Below are positions 27,616 through 38,700 of a stretch of 39,783 nucleotides of DNA, one piece after another. The notes below the pieces were generated by a model that searched no databases, was not told where the DNA came from, and was given only the letters and a program-made list of their open reading frames with translations. How positions within the stretch are numbered: the stretch's first letter is position 1; each line of letters opens with the position of its first letter. This DNA comes from Pseudomonadales bacterium. Its GTDB lineage: Bacteria; Pseudomonadota; Gammaproteobacteria; Pseudomonadales; Azotimanducaceae. Location of the stretch: contig JALZVT010000158.1 in the NCBI GenBank assembly GCA_023300545.1, positions 1 through 39,783 of the forward strand, read 5' to 3'. The position numbers and the translations under genes are program-made.

Positions 27616-29115
27616 CTACGGCTTTAACGCTTCCCGCAGCAACCCATTCAGTTGACCCGGGTTTGCCTTGCCCTGGGTCGATTTCATGATTTGGCCAACA
27701 AAAAAGCCCAGCACCTTTTCTTTGCCAGCTCGGAACTGGGCAACCTGATCCGGGTTGTCGGCCAGTACCTGATCGACTAGGCCCTGTAGCTCAGAGCTGT
27801 CGCTGACCTGTTTCAGGCCACGTTCGTCAATGAGGGCATCGATGCGCTTGAGTGCTGCGCTGACGTCCGTTGTGCGGGTCGGTGTGCCCCACAGTGCCTC
27901 AAACAAGGTCTTGGCGATCTTGCCGCTGACGGTGCCGTCGCTGATGCGTTGCAGCAGGGCGCCAAGCGTAATGGCATCAACGGGGCTGTCAGCGACCGCG
28001 AGATCTGCGCGATTGAGCGCTGCTGCGACGTCACCATTGACCCAGTTGGCTGCAACCTTTGTGTCGCCTGCGTGTTGTGCCGCGGTTTCAAAATACGCAG
28101 CAACGTCAGGGTCGCGCGTGAGCATGTCAGCGTCATACTCGGAGAGACCGAGGTTTGTCACGAAGCGAGCCCGCTTTGCGATGGGTAACTCCGGCAGCTT
28201 GCTGCGCATCTCTTCAATCATGGTCTCATCGAGCACCAGCGGCAGCAGATCGGGATCAGGGAAATAGCGATAGTCGTCCGAGAGCTCTTTGCCGCGCATT
28301 GAGCGGGTTTCATCGCGGTCTGGATCGTACAGGCGGGTTTCGCGGCGAATGTTGCCGCCGCCCTCAAGCACTTCGATCTGGCGGGCGATCTCGGTCTCGA
28401 TCGCGCGTTCCACAAACCGGAACGAGTTGACGTTTTTGATCTCGGTGCGTTCACCCAGTTCTTGTTGTCCACGAGGTCTAATAGATACGTTGCAATCGCA
28501 GCGCATTGAACCTTCGTTCAGATTGCCGTCACAGATTCGCAGACTTTTCACCAAGCCGTGCAGCGCACGGAAGTAGGCGCTGGCTTCGGCAGGGGAGCAG
28601 AGTTCGGGCTCTGAGACCACTTCAAGCAAGGGTGTACCGGTGCGGTTCAGATCAATGCCGCTCGAGCCGGGAAACATATCGTGAACCGATTTGCCGGCGT
28701 CTTCTTCGAGATGTGCACGAGTGATGTTGATGGTGCGCTCGCTACCGTCGTCCATGCTGAAGGTCAGTTCGCCCGCGCCAACAATGGGCGTCTCGAACTG
28801 GCTGATCTGATAGCCCTTCGGCAGGTCGGGGTAGAAATAGTTTTTCCGGTCGAAGATAGAGAGGCGATTAAGTTGTGCGCCAATCGCGAGCCCGAAGGTG
28901 ATGGCCATGCGCACAGCCCCTTCGTTTAGCACGGGCAACACACCCGGCATGCCAAGGTCGATAACGTTGGCCTGGCTATTCGGTTCTGCGCCATAGCTGG
29001 TTGGGCTGTTGGAGAAAATTTTGCTGTTGGTGGCGAGTTGCACGTGCACTTCTACACCGATGACGGGCTCCCAGTTGCCCCAGCGGAACAGATCTTCGGT
29101 AGGTTGGTCACTCAT
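27616..29115 (-). CDS. gatB: aspartyl/glutamyl-tRNA(Asn/Gln) amidotransferase subunit B
   Basis: Kinase subunit of GatCAB, which phosphorylates Glu- or Asp-tRNA and amidates it with ammonia from GatA. The 499-residue protein has [66 protein letters not shown], the segment with [52 protein letters not shown] and a C-terminal YqeY-like helical tail ending [15 protein letters not shown], the tRNA-binding part. ATG 29115 overlaps the gatA stop by four bases (ATGA). The gene follows gatC and gatA in one minus-strand operon. It implies that at least one of Asn or Gln is charged by the indirect route, or that the complex is a backup. Confidence 0.97.
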   Translation of the reverse strand: MSDQPTEDLFRWGNWEPVIGVEVHVQLATNSKIFSNSPTSYGAEPNSQANVIDLGMPGVLPVLNEGAVRMAITFGLAIGAQLNRLSIFDRKNYFYPDLPKGYQISQFETPIVGAGELTFSMDDGSERTINITRAHLEEDAGKSVHDMFPGSSGIDLNRTGTPLLEVVSEPELCSPAEASAYFRALHGLVKSLRICDGNLNEGSMRCDCNVSIRPRGQQELGERTEIKNVNSFRFVERAIETEIARQIEVLEGGGNIRRETRLYDPDRDETRSMRGKELSDDYRYFPDPDLLPLVLDETMIEEMRSKLPELPIAKRARFVTNLGLSEYDADMLTRDPDVAAYFETAAQHAGDTKVAANWVNGDVAAALNRADLAVADSPVDAITLGALLQRISDGTVSGKIAKTLFEALWGTPTRTTDVSAALKRIDALIDERGLKQVSDSSELQGLVDQVLADNPDQVAQFRAGKEKVLGFFVGQIMKSTQGKANPGQLNGLLREALKP

Positions 29116-30614
29116 TGTGAGTTACCTCCCGCCGTGCGTGCCGGTGGCTGTTGCTGATGCCAATCAGTGAGCGTCTGATACTGATGCGCGAGTTCAAGCA
29201 GCCGCACCTCTTCGAAATGCGGGGCGATCAGTTGCATACCAATTGGTAGGCCGTCGACAAAACCACAGGGGATGCTGGCGGCCGGCAAGCCGGCGAGGCT
29301 CGCAGGCACCGTGAAGATATCTTGCTGATACATCTCTACCGGATCGCTGGTGAGGTTGCCCAGTTGAAACGCAGGGCCCGGCGTAACCGGGGCTAGTAAC
29401 AGATCTACACCGCCGTCAAAGGCGGTCAGGAAGTCTTGCTGGATCAGGCGGCGGAGCTTTTGGGCTTTTAAGAAGTAGGCGTCGTAGTAGCCTACCGACA
29501 GCGCATAGGTGCCCGTAAGAATGCGCCGTTTTACCTCTGCGCCAAAACCCTCGGTGCGCGAGCGGGTGTAGAGGTCTTGCAAGTCTTTCGGGTTGTCGCA
29601 GCGGTGACCAAACCGCACGCCGTCGTAGCGTGACAGGTTGGTTGATGCTTCTGCGCCCGCGACCACGTAGTACGTTGGGTTGGCAAATTTGGTGTTGGGC
29701 AGCTCAACATCAACAACGGTGTGGCCCTGGGCTTCCAACAGACTGCGCGCCTCATCTAATCGCTGTGTCAGTGCCGGGTTTAGGTCTTGAAAATATTCTT
29801 TGGGCAAACCGATGGTGAGTGAATTCTTAGGAACCGCCAGGCCTTGTTGCGCGGCCTGTTGCAGAGCGTCGGTGTTTTGTTGCGCGCAGGTGGAGTCGCG
29901 CTCGTCGAAGCCCGCCATGGTGGCCAATACCTTGGCGGCATCGTCTGCGGAACGGGCAAAGACGCCACCCTGATCGAGTGACGAGGCGAAGGCGATCATG
30001 CCGTAGCGAGATACCCGTCCGTAGGTGGGTTTGATGCCAGTGACGCCGCAGAACGATGCCGGCTGACGAATAGATCCGCCGGTGTCGGTGCCGGTGGCAA
30101 CGGGGGTCAGGCCAGCGGCGACCGCCGCGGCAGAGCCGCCCGATGAGCCACCAGGCACCCGGGTGTTATCCCAGGGGTTGAGCACCGGCCCAAAGTGAGA
30201 ATTTTCGTTCGACGAGCCCATGGCAAACTCGTCCATGTTGCACTTGCCGAGCATGATTGTGCCGGCAGCGTTTAAGCGTTCAACAACAGCCGCGTCATAG
30301 GGCGCAATGAAGTTTTCGAGCATTTTTGAGCCACAGGATGTGCGAACGCCCGCGGTACAGAAAATGTCTTTGTGGGCGAGTGGCAAGCCATGCAGCAGAT
30401 GGGTAGCTGCGCCCCGTTTGCGCTCTGCGTCGGCCTTGTCAGCCGCGGCTCGTGCTTCGTCGGGGCACAGAGTAATGAAACTGTTGAGGTGGCTCGCGTC
30501 AGTGGCGCTCGCCAGGTACTCATCAGTGAGTTCCCGCGATGAAAACTGGCCGCTGCCAAGACCCTTCACAAGGTCAGCGAGAGAGGCGTGCTGGGGTGAT
30601 GTGGATTTCGTCAT
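29112..30614 (-). CDS. gatA: aspartyl/glutamyl-tRNA(Asn/Gln) amidotransferase subunit A
   Basis: Glutaminase (amidase-signature) subunit that releases ammonia from glutamine for GatB. The 500-residue protein has the catalytic triad of the amidase signature: Lys82 in AHKDIF, Ser157 in [16 protein letters not shown] and Ser181 in [40 protein letters not shown] and GLPKEYF follow, as in GatA. ATG 30614 sits on the gatC stop (TAATG), and the stop overlaps gatB, so all three subunits are translationally coupled. Length is normal for the family. Confidence 0.97.
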   Translation of the reverse strand: MTKSTSPQHASLADLVKGLGSGQFSSRELTDEYLASATDASHLNSFITLCPDEARAAADKADAERKRGAATHLLHGLPLAHKDIFCTAGVRTSCGSKMLENFIAPYDAAVVERLNAAGTIMLGKCNMDEFAMGSSNENSHFGPVLNPWDNTRVPGGSSGGSAAAVAAGLTPVATGTDTGGSIRQPASFCGVTGIKPTYGRVSRYGMIAFASSLDQGGVFARSADDAAKVLATMAGFDERDSTCAQQNTDALQQAAQQGLAVPKNSLTIGLPKEYFQDLNPALTQRLDEARSLLEAQGHTVVDVELPNTKFANPTYYVVAGAEASTNLSRYDGVRFGHRCDNPKDLQDLYTRSRTEGFGAEVKRRILTGTYALSVGYYDAYFLKAQKLRRLIQQDFLTAFDGGVDLLLAPVTPGPAFQLGNLTSDPVEMYQQDIFTVPASLAGLPAASIPCGFVDGLPIGMQLIAPHFEEVRLLELAHQYQTLTDWHQQQPPARTAGGNSQ

Positions 30615-30901
30615 TATTCGCTGTCGATGACTTGTGGTACTAGGTACAGGCCGTTTTCGGCGCTCGGTGCCAGCGCCTGGTAGGTTTCGCGCGTAATGTC
30701 TGCCGTGGCAATGTCCGCGCGCAGGCGGGCGTGCAAATCCAACGGGTGCGACATCGGCGCGGTGTCACCAACCTCTGCGGCATTGAAAGTGTCGATCATG
30801 CCAATAATGGCCTCGAGGTCAGCCCGGGCCGCGGTTTGTTCAGCGTCTGACAGCTGCAGATGGGCCAGCCGGGTCAGTTTTTCCATATTGATTTCACTCA
30901 T
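30614..30901 (-). CDS. gatC: aspartyl/glutamyl-tRNA(Asn/Gln) amidotransferase subunit C
   Basis: Small 95-residue subunit that wraps around the GatA-GatB interface and stabilises the complex. It has the family pattern: [39 protein letters not shown], then [17 protein letters not shown] and a C-terminal [12 protein letters not shown] close to the usual ending GYFVVPKVI. First gene of the operon; ATG 30901 (or ATG 30886 inside) without an obvious ribosome site. It is divergent from mreB across 166 bases. Confidence 0.95.
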   Translation of the reverse strand: MSEINMEKLTRLAHLQLSDAEQTAARADLEAIIGMIDTFNAAEVGDTAPMSHPLDLHARLRADIATADITRETYQALAPSAENGLYLVPQVIDSE

Positions 30902-30923
30902 AGGGGAAGCCTAATGCAATTGA

Positions 30924-32108
<1,185 letters not shown>

Positions 32109-32187
32109 CTTCCTATATTCTGACAGTGTCTGGTTCTGAGCGTGTCTGGACTGGGCCTAGAGAGTCGGTCAATAGTAGACTGCACGC

Positions 32188-33027
32188 GTGAAAGCTCTAT
32201 TTCTAAGACAGTCTGGTGCAGGCTACCTTCTGGTGGCCTTATTGGTGGCATCGTTGTCGCTAATGTACATCGAGCTGTCAAAACCTTGGCTAAATGGGGT
32301 GCGCGCTTCGCTCGCCACTGTTTTGAGCCCGGTTTACTTTCTCGCTGACCTACCGACTGAGTCCAGTGACTGGGTAGGCTCCACATTTTCCAGCCACTCA
32401 GCGCTTCAGGATCAGGTTGGCCTGCTCGAGCGCCGCGTACTCGAGCTGTCCCAAGCGTCGCAGCAGTATCTGGCGGTGCGCGAAGAAAATGGTCGCTTGC
32501 GGGCGCTGCTTGGCAGTCGTGCAAGACTGGGCCGAGACGTACTAGTGGCCGAGATTGTGGGCGTGTTGCCCGGGGCTGACCGGCATCAGGTCATGCTCGA
32601 CAAGGGTTCTTCTGATGGCATTCGCGATGGTCTTGCAGTGATCGACGAATACGGCATGGTCGGGCAGGTGATCGAAACGGCGCAGTCCAGCGCCCGAGTG
32701 TTATTGGTCAGCGATCTATCCCATGCGTTGCCGGTACAGGTCGTGCGCAACAACCTCCGCGGCATTGTGGCCGGCAGTGGGCGGCTCGATGAACTGCAAC
32801 TCGACTACGTTCCGGACAGTGCTGACATTCGCGAAGGGGATGTCCTCGTGAGCTCTGGGCTCGCCGGTCGATTTCCTTCTGGTTATCCCGTCGGCATCGT
32901 GAGCGCTGTCACGCGTGGTACTGGCGAGGCATTTGCTCAGGTTCAGGCCAGGCCGAGCGCACAGCTTGATCGTTCCCGGCACGTGTTGGTGCTGTTTGCA
33001 GCCGGCACGGCAGAGCCCGGTCTGTGA
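32188..33027 (+). CDS. mreC: rod shape-determining protein MreC
   Basis: Bitopic inner-membrane protein whose periplasmic part scaffolds the elongasome (MreB, MreD, RodA, PBP2). The 279-residue protein has one N-terminal membrane segment (about 11-28), a coiled coil (about 70-115, LQDQVGLLERRVLELSQ to ENGRLRALLG) and the beta-rich MreC domain with DKGSSDGIRDGLAVIDEYGMVGQVIET, VSDLSHALPVQVVRNNLRGIVAGSG and DVLVSSGLAGRFPSGYPVG. GTG 32188 is the start; a 79-base gap separates it from mreB. Its stop overlaps mreD (GTGA). Confidence 0.95.
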   Translation: MKALFLRQSGAGYLLVALLVASLSLMYIELSKPWLNGVRASLATVLSPVYFLADLPTESSDWVGSTFSSHSALQDQVGLLERRVLELSQASQQYLAVREENGRLRALLGSRARLGRDVLVAEIVGVLPGADRHQVMLDKGSSDGIRDGLAVIDEYGMVGQVIETAQSSARVLLVSDLSHALPVQVVRNNLRGIVAGSGRLDELQLDYVPDSADIREGDVLVSSGLAGRFPSGYPVGIVSAVTRGTGEAFAQVQARPSAQLDRSRHVLVLFAAGTAEPGL

Positions 33028-33518
33028 ACCCCGGTAATGGCGGTTGGGCCATTCTGCTGACGTTGATCGCGGCGCTGATTCTGGCGGTGATGCATTTGCC
33101 AGAATGGTGGCCTCAGTGGCTGGGTTGGTTGCGTCCAAACTGGGTAGCGCTGACGGTATTCTTTTGGGTGCTGGCGGTACCGCAACGTTTTGGGCTGGTT
33201 GCGGCCTGGTTGCTGGGGCTATTTGTAGATGTGCTGTACGGCGAGCCGTTGGGGTTGAACGGCGCCTTGCTGGCCGTTTTTACCTACATTACCTGGTCGC
33301 TGTACGAACGTTTACGCATGTTCGGGGCCGTGCAGCAGGCGATTCTGCTGTTTTTTATGGTGTTGCTGGCCGAGGGCGCGCGCATGATCGGCCTGCTGCT
33401 GCTGATCGAACGAGAGGCCCAGTTTGGTTTTTTTGCGACTGCACTCGCATCCGCTGTGGTCTGGCCGGTGTTGCGGGTTGCGCTTAATCAGGTGCAGCTT
33501 GCCTGCAGGGTGCACTAA
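33024..33518 (+). CDS. mreD: rod shape-determining protein MreD
   Basis: Small polytopic inner-membrane partner of MreC, 164 residues with five or so hydrophobic segments. WWPQWLGWLRPNWVALTVFFWVLAVPQRFGLVAAWLLGLFVDVLYGEPLGLNGALLAVFTYI is the conserved MreD core. GTG 33024 overlaps the mreC stop (GTGA) and the TAA stop overlaps the maf ATG (TAATG), so all are coupled. Confidence 0.94.
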   Translation: MNPGNGGWAILLTLIAALILAVMHLPEWWPQWLGWLRPNWVALTVFFWVLAVPQRFGLVAAWLLGLFVDVLYGEPLGLNGALLAVFTYITWSLYERLRMFGAVQQAILLFFMVLLAEGARMIGLLLLIEREAQFGFFATALASAVVWPVLRVALNQVQLACRVH

Positions 33519-34150
33519 TGCCCGTAAGCTCTGAACTGGTGTTGGGTTCGGCGTCGCCGCGCCGAACCGAGTTGCTATCAACGCTGGGTTATTCGCACCG
33601 AGTGCTGCCGGCAGATATCGACGAAACACCTTATCCGTTCGAACTGGGGCTGCCCTACGTGCGACGCATGGCAGCGTCTAAGGCGGCAGCCGTAGTAACG
33701 ATGCTGAGGGACTCTATAAAAGCAGACACAGTCTCTTTAAAAGCAGACACAGTCGTTATAACAGCGGACACCGTGGTGATTGCTGACGGCATGATTCTGG
33801 GCAAGCCTGCTGATGAGGCGGAGGGGCTTGCGATGCTGGCGCGATTGAGCGGTCGCCGCCATATCGTGAGCACAGCGGTCAGTCTGCGGCGCCTTGATCT
33901 GGCTGGGGGCCCGGTTCGCCGGGCAGACGTATGTGTACAAACGGCGGTGAGTTTTCGTTCAGTCAGTGTGCAGGAGGCTCGGCGATACTGGTTATCCGGT
34001 GAACCGAGAGACAAGGCGGGTGGCTATGGTATTCAGGGTGCGGCAAGCGTATTTGTCAATAGTATTGACGGTAGTTACACCAATGTCATCGGCCTGCCGT
34101 TGGTGGAGACGCGGCTTTTACTGCTCGCTAGCGGTGTATCCGCGGTATAG
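33518..34150 (+). CDS. maf: Maf-family nucleotide pyrophosphatase with an in-frame heptad duplication
   Basis: Hydrolyses nucleoside triphosphates to monophosphates; the YhdE branch, encoded next to mre genes, prefers dTTP and UTP. The 210-residue protein has LVLGSASPRRTELLSTLGYSHRVLPADIDE, the catalytic ITADTVVIADGMILGKPADEAEGLAMLARLSGRRHIVSTAV, YWLSGEPRDKAGGYGIQGAASVFV and SIDGSYTNVIGLPLVET. It is about 14 residues longer than usual because two extra heptads, SIKADTV and SLKADTV, precede the genuine VITADTV. Start ATG 33518 on the mreD stop. Whether the added heptads disturb the active site, which includes that Asp, is unknown. Confidence 0.93.
   Translation: MPVSSELVLGSASPRRTELLSTLGYSHRVLPADIDETPYPFELGLPYVRRMAASKAAAVVTMLRDSIKADTVSLKADTVVITADTVVIADGMILGKPADEAEGLAMLARLSGRRHIVSTAVSLRRLDLAGGPVRRADVCVQTAVSFRSVSVQEARRYWLSGEPRDKAGGYGIQGAASVFVNSIDGSYTNVIGLPLVETRLLLLASGVSAV
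33713..33775 (+). repeat. three 21-base tandem units inside maf
   Basis: Units 33713-33733, 33734-33754 and 33755-33775 encode SIKADTV, SLKADTV and VITADTV. The first two differ at one base in 21. The third is more diverged and is the native catalytic motif. This points to duplication of the region around the ADTV codons, then a recent second duplication. Confidence 0.85.
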
Positions 34151-34204
34151 GCAAGAGCAAATGGTAGAGTAAGGGCCATTATTCAGAGCGCCTTCGTTTT
34201 ACCC

Positions 34205-35701
34205 ATGCAACCAGGCTCCGAGCAGCTGCTTATTTCCGCACACCCGTTTGAAACGAGGTTAGCTGTGCTTGCTGATCGGCGTCTGCTGGAGCTGCATGCG
34301 ACCCCCACAGACGGCGAATCGGCGGTGGGTCTAATCGCCCTTGGCAAAGTGGTGCGAGTGCTGCCAGGCATGCAGGCTGCGTTTGTCGAGCTGGGGCTTG
34401 AGCGCCCCGGTTTTTTGCACGCCCGGGACATAGAGCGGGTGCGGGTTAGCGCTGCTGGCGAGACCATTGAAGCGCCTGATATCCGCAAGCTGGTCCATGA
34501 GGGGCAGGTGTTGCCGGTGCAGGTTGCCAAAGACCCGCTGGCGAGCAAAGGCGCACGCTTAACGACCAACCTGTCCCTGCCTTCGAGGTTTTTGGTGCTC
34601 ACACCCAACAGCGAACATATTGGCGTGTCACAGCGTATTACCGACACTGTTGAGCGCGATCGATTGCGCGATCTGGTCCGGGAATGTGCTCTGGCTGCGG
34701 GTATGCCTGTGGGGCACGGCTTTATTGTTCGCACTGCAGCCGAAGGGGGCAGTCGCGACGATTTTGCTGCTGACGTGGCCGCCTTGGCGTTGCTGTGGAA
34801 AGACGTTGAGCGTCGGCGCATTGCCGCCAGTACTGGCGGCGTTCTGTTTCGGGATTTACCGACCCACATCCGCGTGTTGCGCGATCTTGTCGGACCAATG
34901 ACCGCATCAATTCGAGTGGATTCGGCGCAGTTGTATGCGGCGGTCAGCGAATTTATTGCGACCACGCTGCCGAACTACACTCACATTGTGCAGCTTGTTG
35001 AGTCTCCCGAACCGCTGTTTCTTGCCCACGGTGTGGAACAACAGATTCGTTCCGCACTCAAACCTCGGGTAGGGCTGCCGTCCGGCGGCTATCTCATTAT
35101 TGAGCAGACCGAGGCCATGATTACCATTGACGTCAACACCGGCGGGTTCACCGGTTCCAGTTCGCTTGAGGAGACGGTCTACCAAACTAATTTGGAGGCG
35201 GCGGCGGTGCTGCCTCGGCAGTTGCGGTTGCGTAATCTTGGCGGCCTGGTGGTGGTCGACTTTATTGATATGGAAGTAGAAGAACATCGCAATGCTGTCA
35301 TTAAGGCGTTGCGGGATGGTTGTTCTGGAGACCCTGCCAGAGTTCGACTATCACCGATGTCAGAGTTTGGACTGGTTGAACTCAGTCGCAAACGAACCCG
35401 TGAAAGCTTGGCGCGACAGTTTTGTCAGCCTTGTGCGGTCTGTGTTGGATCAGGCCTTGTGCCTCGTCCCGCAACCGTGGCCTTCGAAGTGTTGCGAGCG
35501 CTCAGTGCACTCGGCAAGCGGCAGCGAACAGTGGCGACTTCGTCACAGCAGGACATTATTGTGGTTGCTGCTGAACCGGTGATCTTGCGCTTGCTGGGCG
35601 ATGACGCTTCGCATCTCGCCCAGATTGCCCAAACTCTTGGTGTCGCCGTGCAGTTGCAGGCGAACGCAGACAGCGCGCCCGGCGCGTTCGAATTGCTTTA
35701 G
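34205..35701 (+). CDS. rng: ribonuclease G
   Basis: Endoribonuclease of the RNase E/G family, acting in 16S rRNA 5' maturation and mRNA decay. The 498-residue protein has an S1-like RNA-binding part (about 35-110, GKVVRVLPGMQAAFVELGLERPGFLHARDI), a 5'-sensor region, and a DNase I-like catalytic domain in which MITIDVNTGGFTG carries Asp309 and VVVDFIDMEVEEHR Asp352, spaced as the metal-binding pair of E. coli RNase E. Cys407 and Cys410 (CQPC) form the zinc link; a third Cys413 is extra. It has no long C-terminal degradosome scaffold, so it is RNase G and not RNase E. Start ATG 34205. Confidence 0.96.
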   Translation: MQPGSEQLLISAHPFETRLAVLADRRLLELHATPTDGESAVGLIALGKVVRVLPGMQAAFVELGLERPGFLHARDIERVRVSAAGETIEAPDIRKLVHEGQVLPVQVAKDPLASKGARLTTNLSLPSRFLVLTPNSEHIGVSQRITDTVERDRLRDLVRECALAAGMPVGHGFIVRTAAEGGSRDDFAADVAALALLWKDVERRRIAASTGGVLFRDLPTHIRVLRDLVGPMTASIRVDSAQLYAAVSEFIATTLPNYTHIVQLVESPEPLFLAHGVEQQIRSALKPRVGLPSGGYLIIEQTEAMITIDVNTGGFTGSSSLEETVYQTNLEAAAVLPRQLRLRNLGGLVVVDFIDMEVEEHRNAVIKALRDGCSGDPARVRLSPMSEFGLVELSRKRTRESLARQFCQPCAVCVGSGLVPRPATVAFEVLRALSALGKRQRTVATSSQQDIIVVAAEPVILRLLGDDASHLAQIAQTLGVAVQLQANADSAPGAFELL

Positions 35702-35720
35702 GTTAGCGGCGCGTTTCAAG

Positions 35721-38700
35721 ATGAGTAGTACCCCACCTCTCAATACTCGACGCTTCCCGGCTGTGGAACCTGTCTATCGAGATGCGACAGTGGCGCCATA
35801 CATTGTGCGACCGTTATTTTTTATTCTTACCGTCATCCTGCTGGTGAGCGCGATAGGGCAACTGGGCGGCAGAATTCTGTTCGCTAACCTCGAACAGCTT
35901 GAACCCCGGTTAAATGAACTGCTCGCCGATCAAGGCATTGCCATCGGCGGACTGTCGGGTGACTGGCGTTTTTTCAATCCAATATTGAAGGTCGAAAGTT
36001 TGACTGCACCCGGTGTGGATATGGGTGCGGTGTGGGCCGAAATTGATACACTAGAAAGTCTGTCACGCAACCGGGTGGTGTTACGTAACGCGGCTGCTGA
36101 CTCTGTGCGCTTGGCATTGGTGCAGGATGATGTGGGTGTCTGGTCAGTTGCGGGGCAACAACCAAGCCGCACTAACTTCGACTGGCGTAGCCTGCTGTGG
36201 CATAGCGATCAGCTGGATGTGAACGCGTTTGTTAGTGTGCGGGCCTTTGACAGGCCCGCGAGCGAGTTGGCTCTGAGCGTGAACGTCTCCAATTTTGGCG
36301 GACGTCATCGCGGTAAAGTGCGGGTTGCGGACGTCGATGGTTGCGATGTTTGTGGGCTCAACGCGCAATATAATGTCGAAGAAGCAGCGCTGTGGTTTCG
36401 AGAGCGTCAGGGTGGCGCCATTGTTCGTGCCGAGAATTTTGAACTGCACGACTCGCTGGCAACGCTCGCGGGTCTTTCCTACTTAAAGTTGGGTGAGCTC
36501 GATGGTCGATTGCGCCTCCAGGGCGAGCGCTTTAGCGGCCCTCTGAGTTTACTGAATAGTGAGATGCAACTGCCTGGTGGCGAAATTTCAGGCCTGAGTC
36601 TGTTGGCGGATGGTTGGTCAATTGATGACGGCAGTTCCGCTGCTTTTCAGATAGAGGCTTTGCAGCTTTCCAACGCTGACAACGTACTGGATGTGCGTGA
36701 TGTGCTGTTTAACTGGAACTCAGCGGATGACAGCTCTGGAGGCGCGCGAGTGCTCCTGCCCCAAGTAAATGTGGGAGCCGTCACGGACGTTGTTGGCAAC
36801 ATGCTCGCTGAGGATATCCCCACTGCCCGCTGGATTCGTCGGCTTGGCATGTCAGGCACTTTTACTCGACTAGTGGCCAGTTGGTCAGCGACTAACGGCA
36901 TTGGCTTTGGTGGCGATTTCCATGACGTGAACATACAGAGTGCGGGTGGCGTGCCCTCTGTTGCGGATGTTGAAGGCTCGTTCGCTGGCGGCCCGAAGTA
37001 TCTGCAGTTGCGTCTGCTGAATGCAGATGCTCGCATTGGGTTCCCGCAGCTGTACCGAGACGAAAAAGACTACGCCTCTGTTTCGGGCCAAATTCTCATG
37101 TACTTTGGTCAAAATTATTTTGGCCTCGAAGGCAGCAACCTGCATTTGGTGGACAACAACATGGTTACGACCGGCGGATTTTCGCTGGCGTCAACCAAAC
37201 CGCTCACCAACAATCACATCACTCTGGCGCTTGAGTCGAACGCTGGAAAGTTCTCGGACATTACGCCCTACATACCCTACAAGCTGCCGCAAACGCTACT
37301 GGACTGGTTATCCAATAGTGAATTGAGCGCCCAACTCACTGCGCCCCAATTTGTCATGCATGGCCCCCTTCGCGAAGAAGAGAGCAACATGAAACGCAGC
37401 TACCTCGTTGAAGCCGAGATGCAGGATGGCGAGTTGATTTTTAACACGGATTGGCCCCGTATCGAACACGCCAACGGTTTGGTGCGTGTGTCGCACAGCA
37501 GTATCAACGCTGATCTTGAGAGCGCAACGCTTGCGGGTTTGGCGCTCACCGATATGCGGATCTGGTTGCCTGCAGGGGCGGCGCGTGTCACGGCGGAAGG
37601 TCGCGCTACTTTTGATGCCGGTACTGGTCTTGAGTTTATTCGAACGACACCGCTACGCGAGTCGATGGATTTTGTCGCTGACGATTGGTGGGCAGACGGC
37701 AAAATGCAGCTCGATATGCAGCTCGATGTCCCCCTTGATGATCGAGCGGGCAACGAGTTGGATGCTCGCGTGAAGATGAGTGCGAACGGCAAGTTGCTCG
37801 GCACAACCTTTGGTATGCCGGAAGCCGGTCTTGTGTTCAACGGATTGCGCGGCGGGTTGAACTACGCTTACCCCTACAATATAGGCGGTGAGAACATCAA
37901 GGGCTCGCTGTTTGGTCAGCCGATGCAGATGAGTATCAACAGTTCACCGGTAGCTGAGGCGCCCGCTGGGCAGCCCGCGCGATTCGCGCCGCGACGGATC
38001 GACTTTAGTCTTGCGGGGGAAATGCACTCCGACAACATGTGGCCTTTGATGAGTCTAGAGCCATCGGATGTGGTGTCTGGCCTGTTCGATTTTGGCGCGG
38101 TGTACAGCACAGAAACCGACACTGGCGTGCAGCCGTCGCTGAGTGTCGAAACGGAGTTGCTGGGTGCTCAGGTGAATTTACCAGCGCCGCTCGGGAAAAC
38201 GCCTGAGGAACGGGCGTTGACGGTGGTCTCGGTGAGCTTTGGTGAGGCCGATCAGCGCGCGAATTTGCTCTACCGTGGCCTGGTTAATGTTGATCTTGGC
38301 ATTGCTGAAGAGGGTATCAATGGCGGCCACGTGCGCCTGCTGGGGAGCGATCCGGGGTTTGGTCTGGCGAGCTGGGACGGCGTACCGGGCGCGATCAAAA
38401 TAGACGGTTATCTTGCTAGTGCGGATGTCGCGGAATGGGCTGGTGGCGAGAGTGAGGTAGAGCTGCCGCCTTATGAGATCACCGATCTGACGATTGGCGC
38501 GGCCACTTTGGGCGATGTGGCGATACCCGATGTCGCATTGACCGGGAGCAGTAACAGCGAACGTCTGCTGTTGGCGTTTGACTCAGCTAGGGCTACCGGT
38601 TCGTTGTTAGTGCCAGAGGTAGAAGTCACCGAGCTGGTGTTGACTAACTTCAACTATGAAACCGATGACTACAGCTCGCGACTAACGACGGCCGCGGCGA

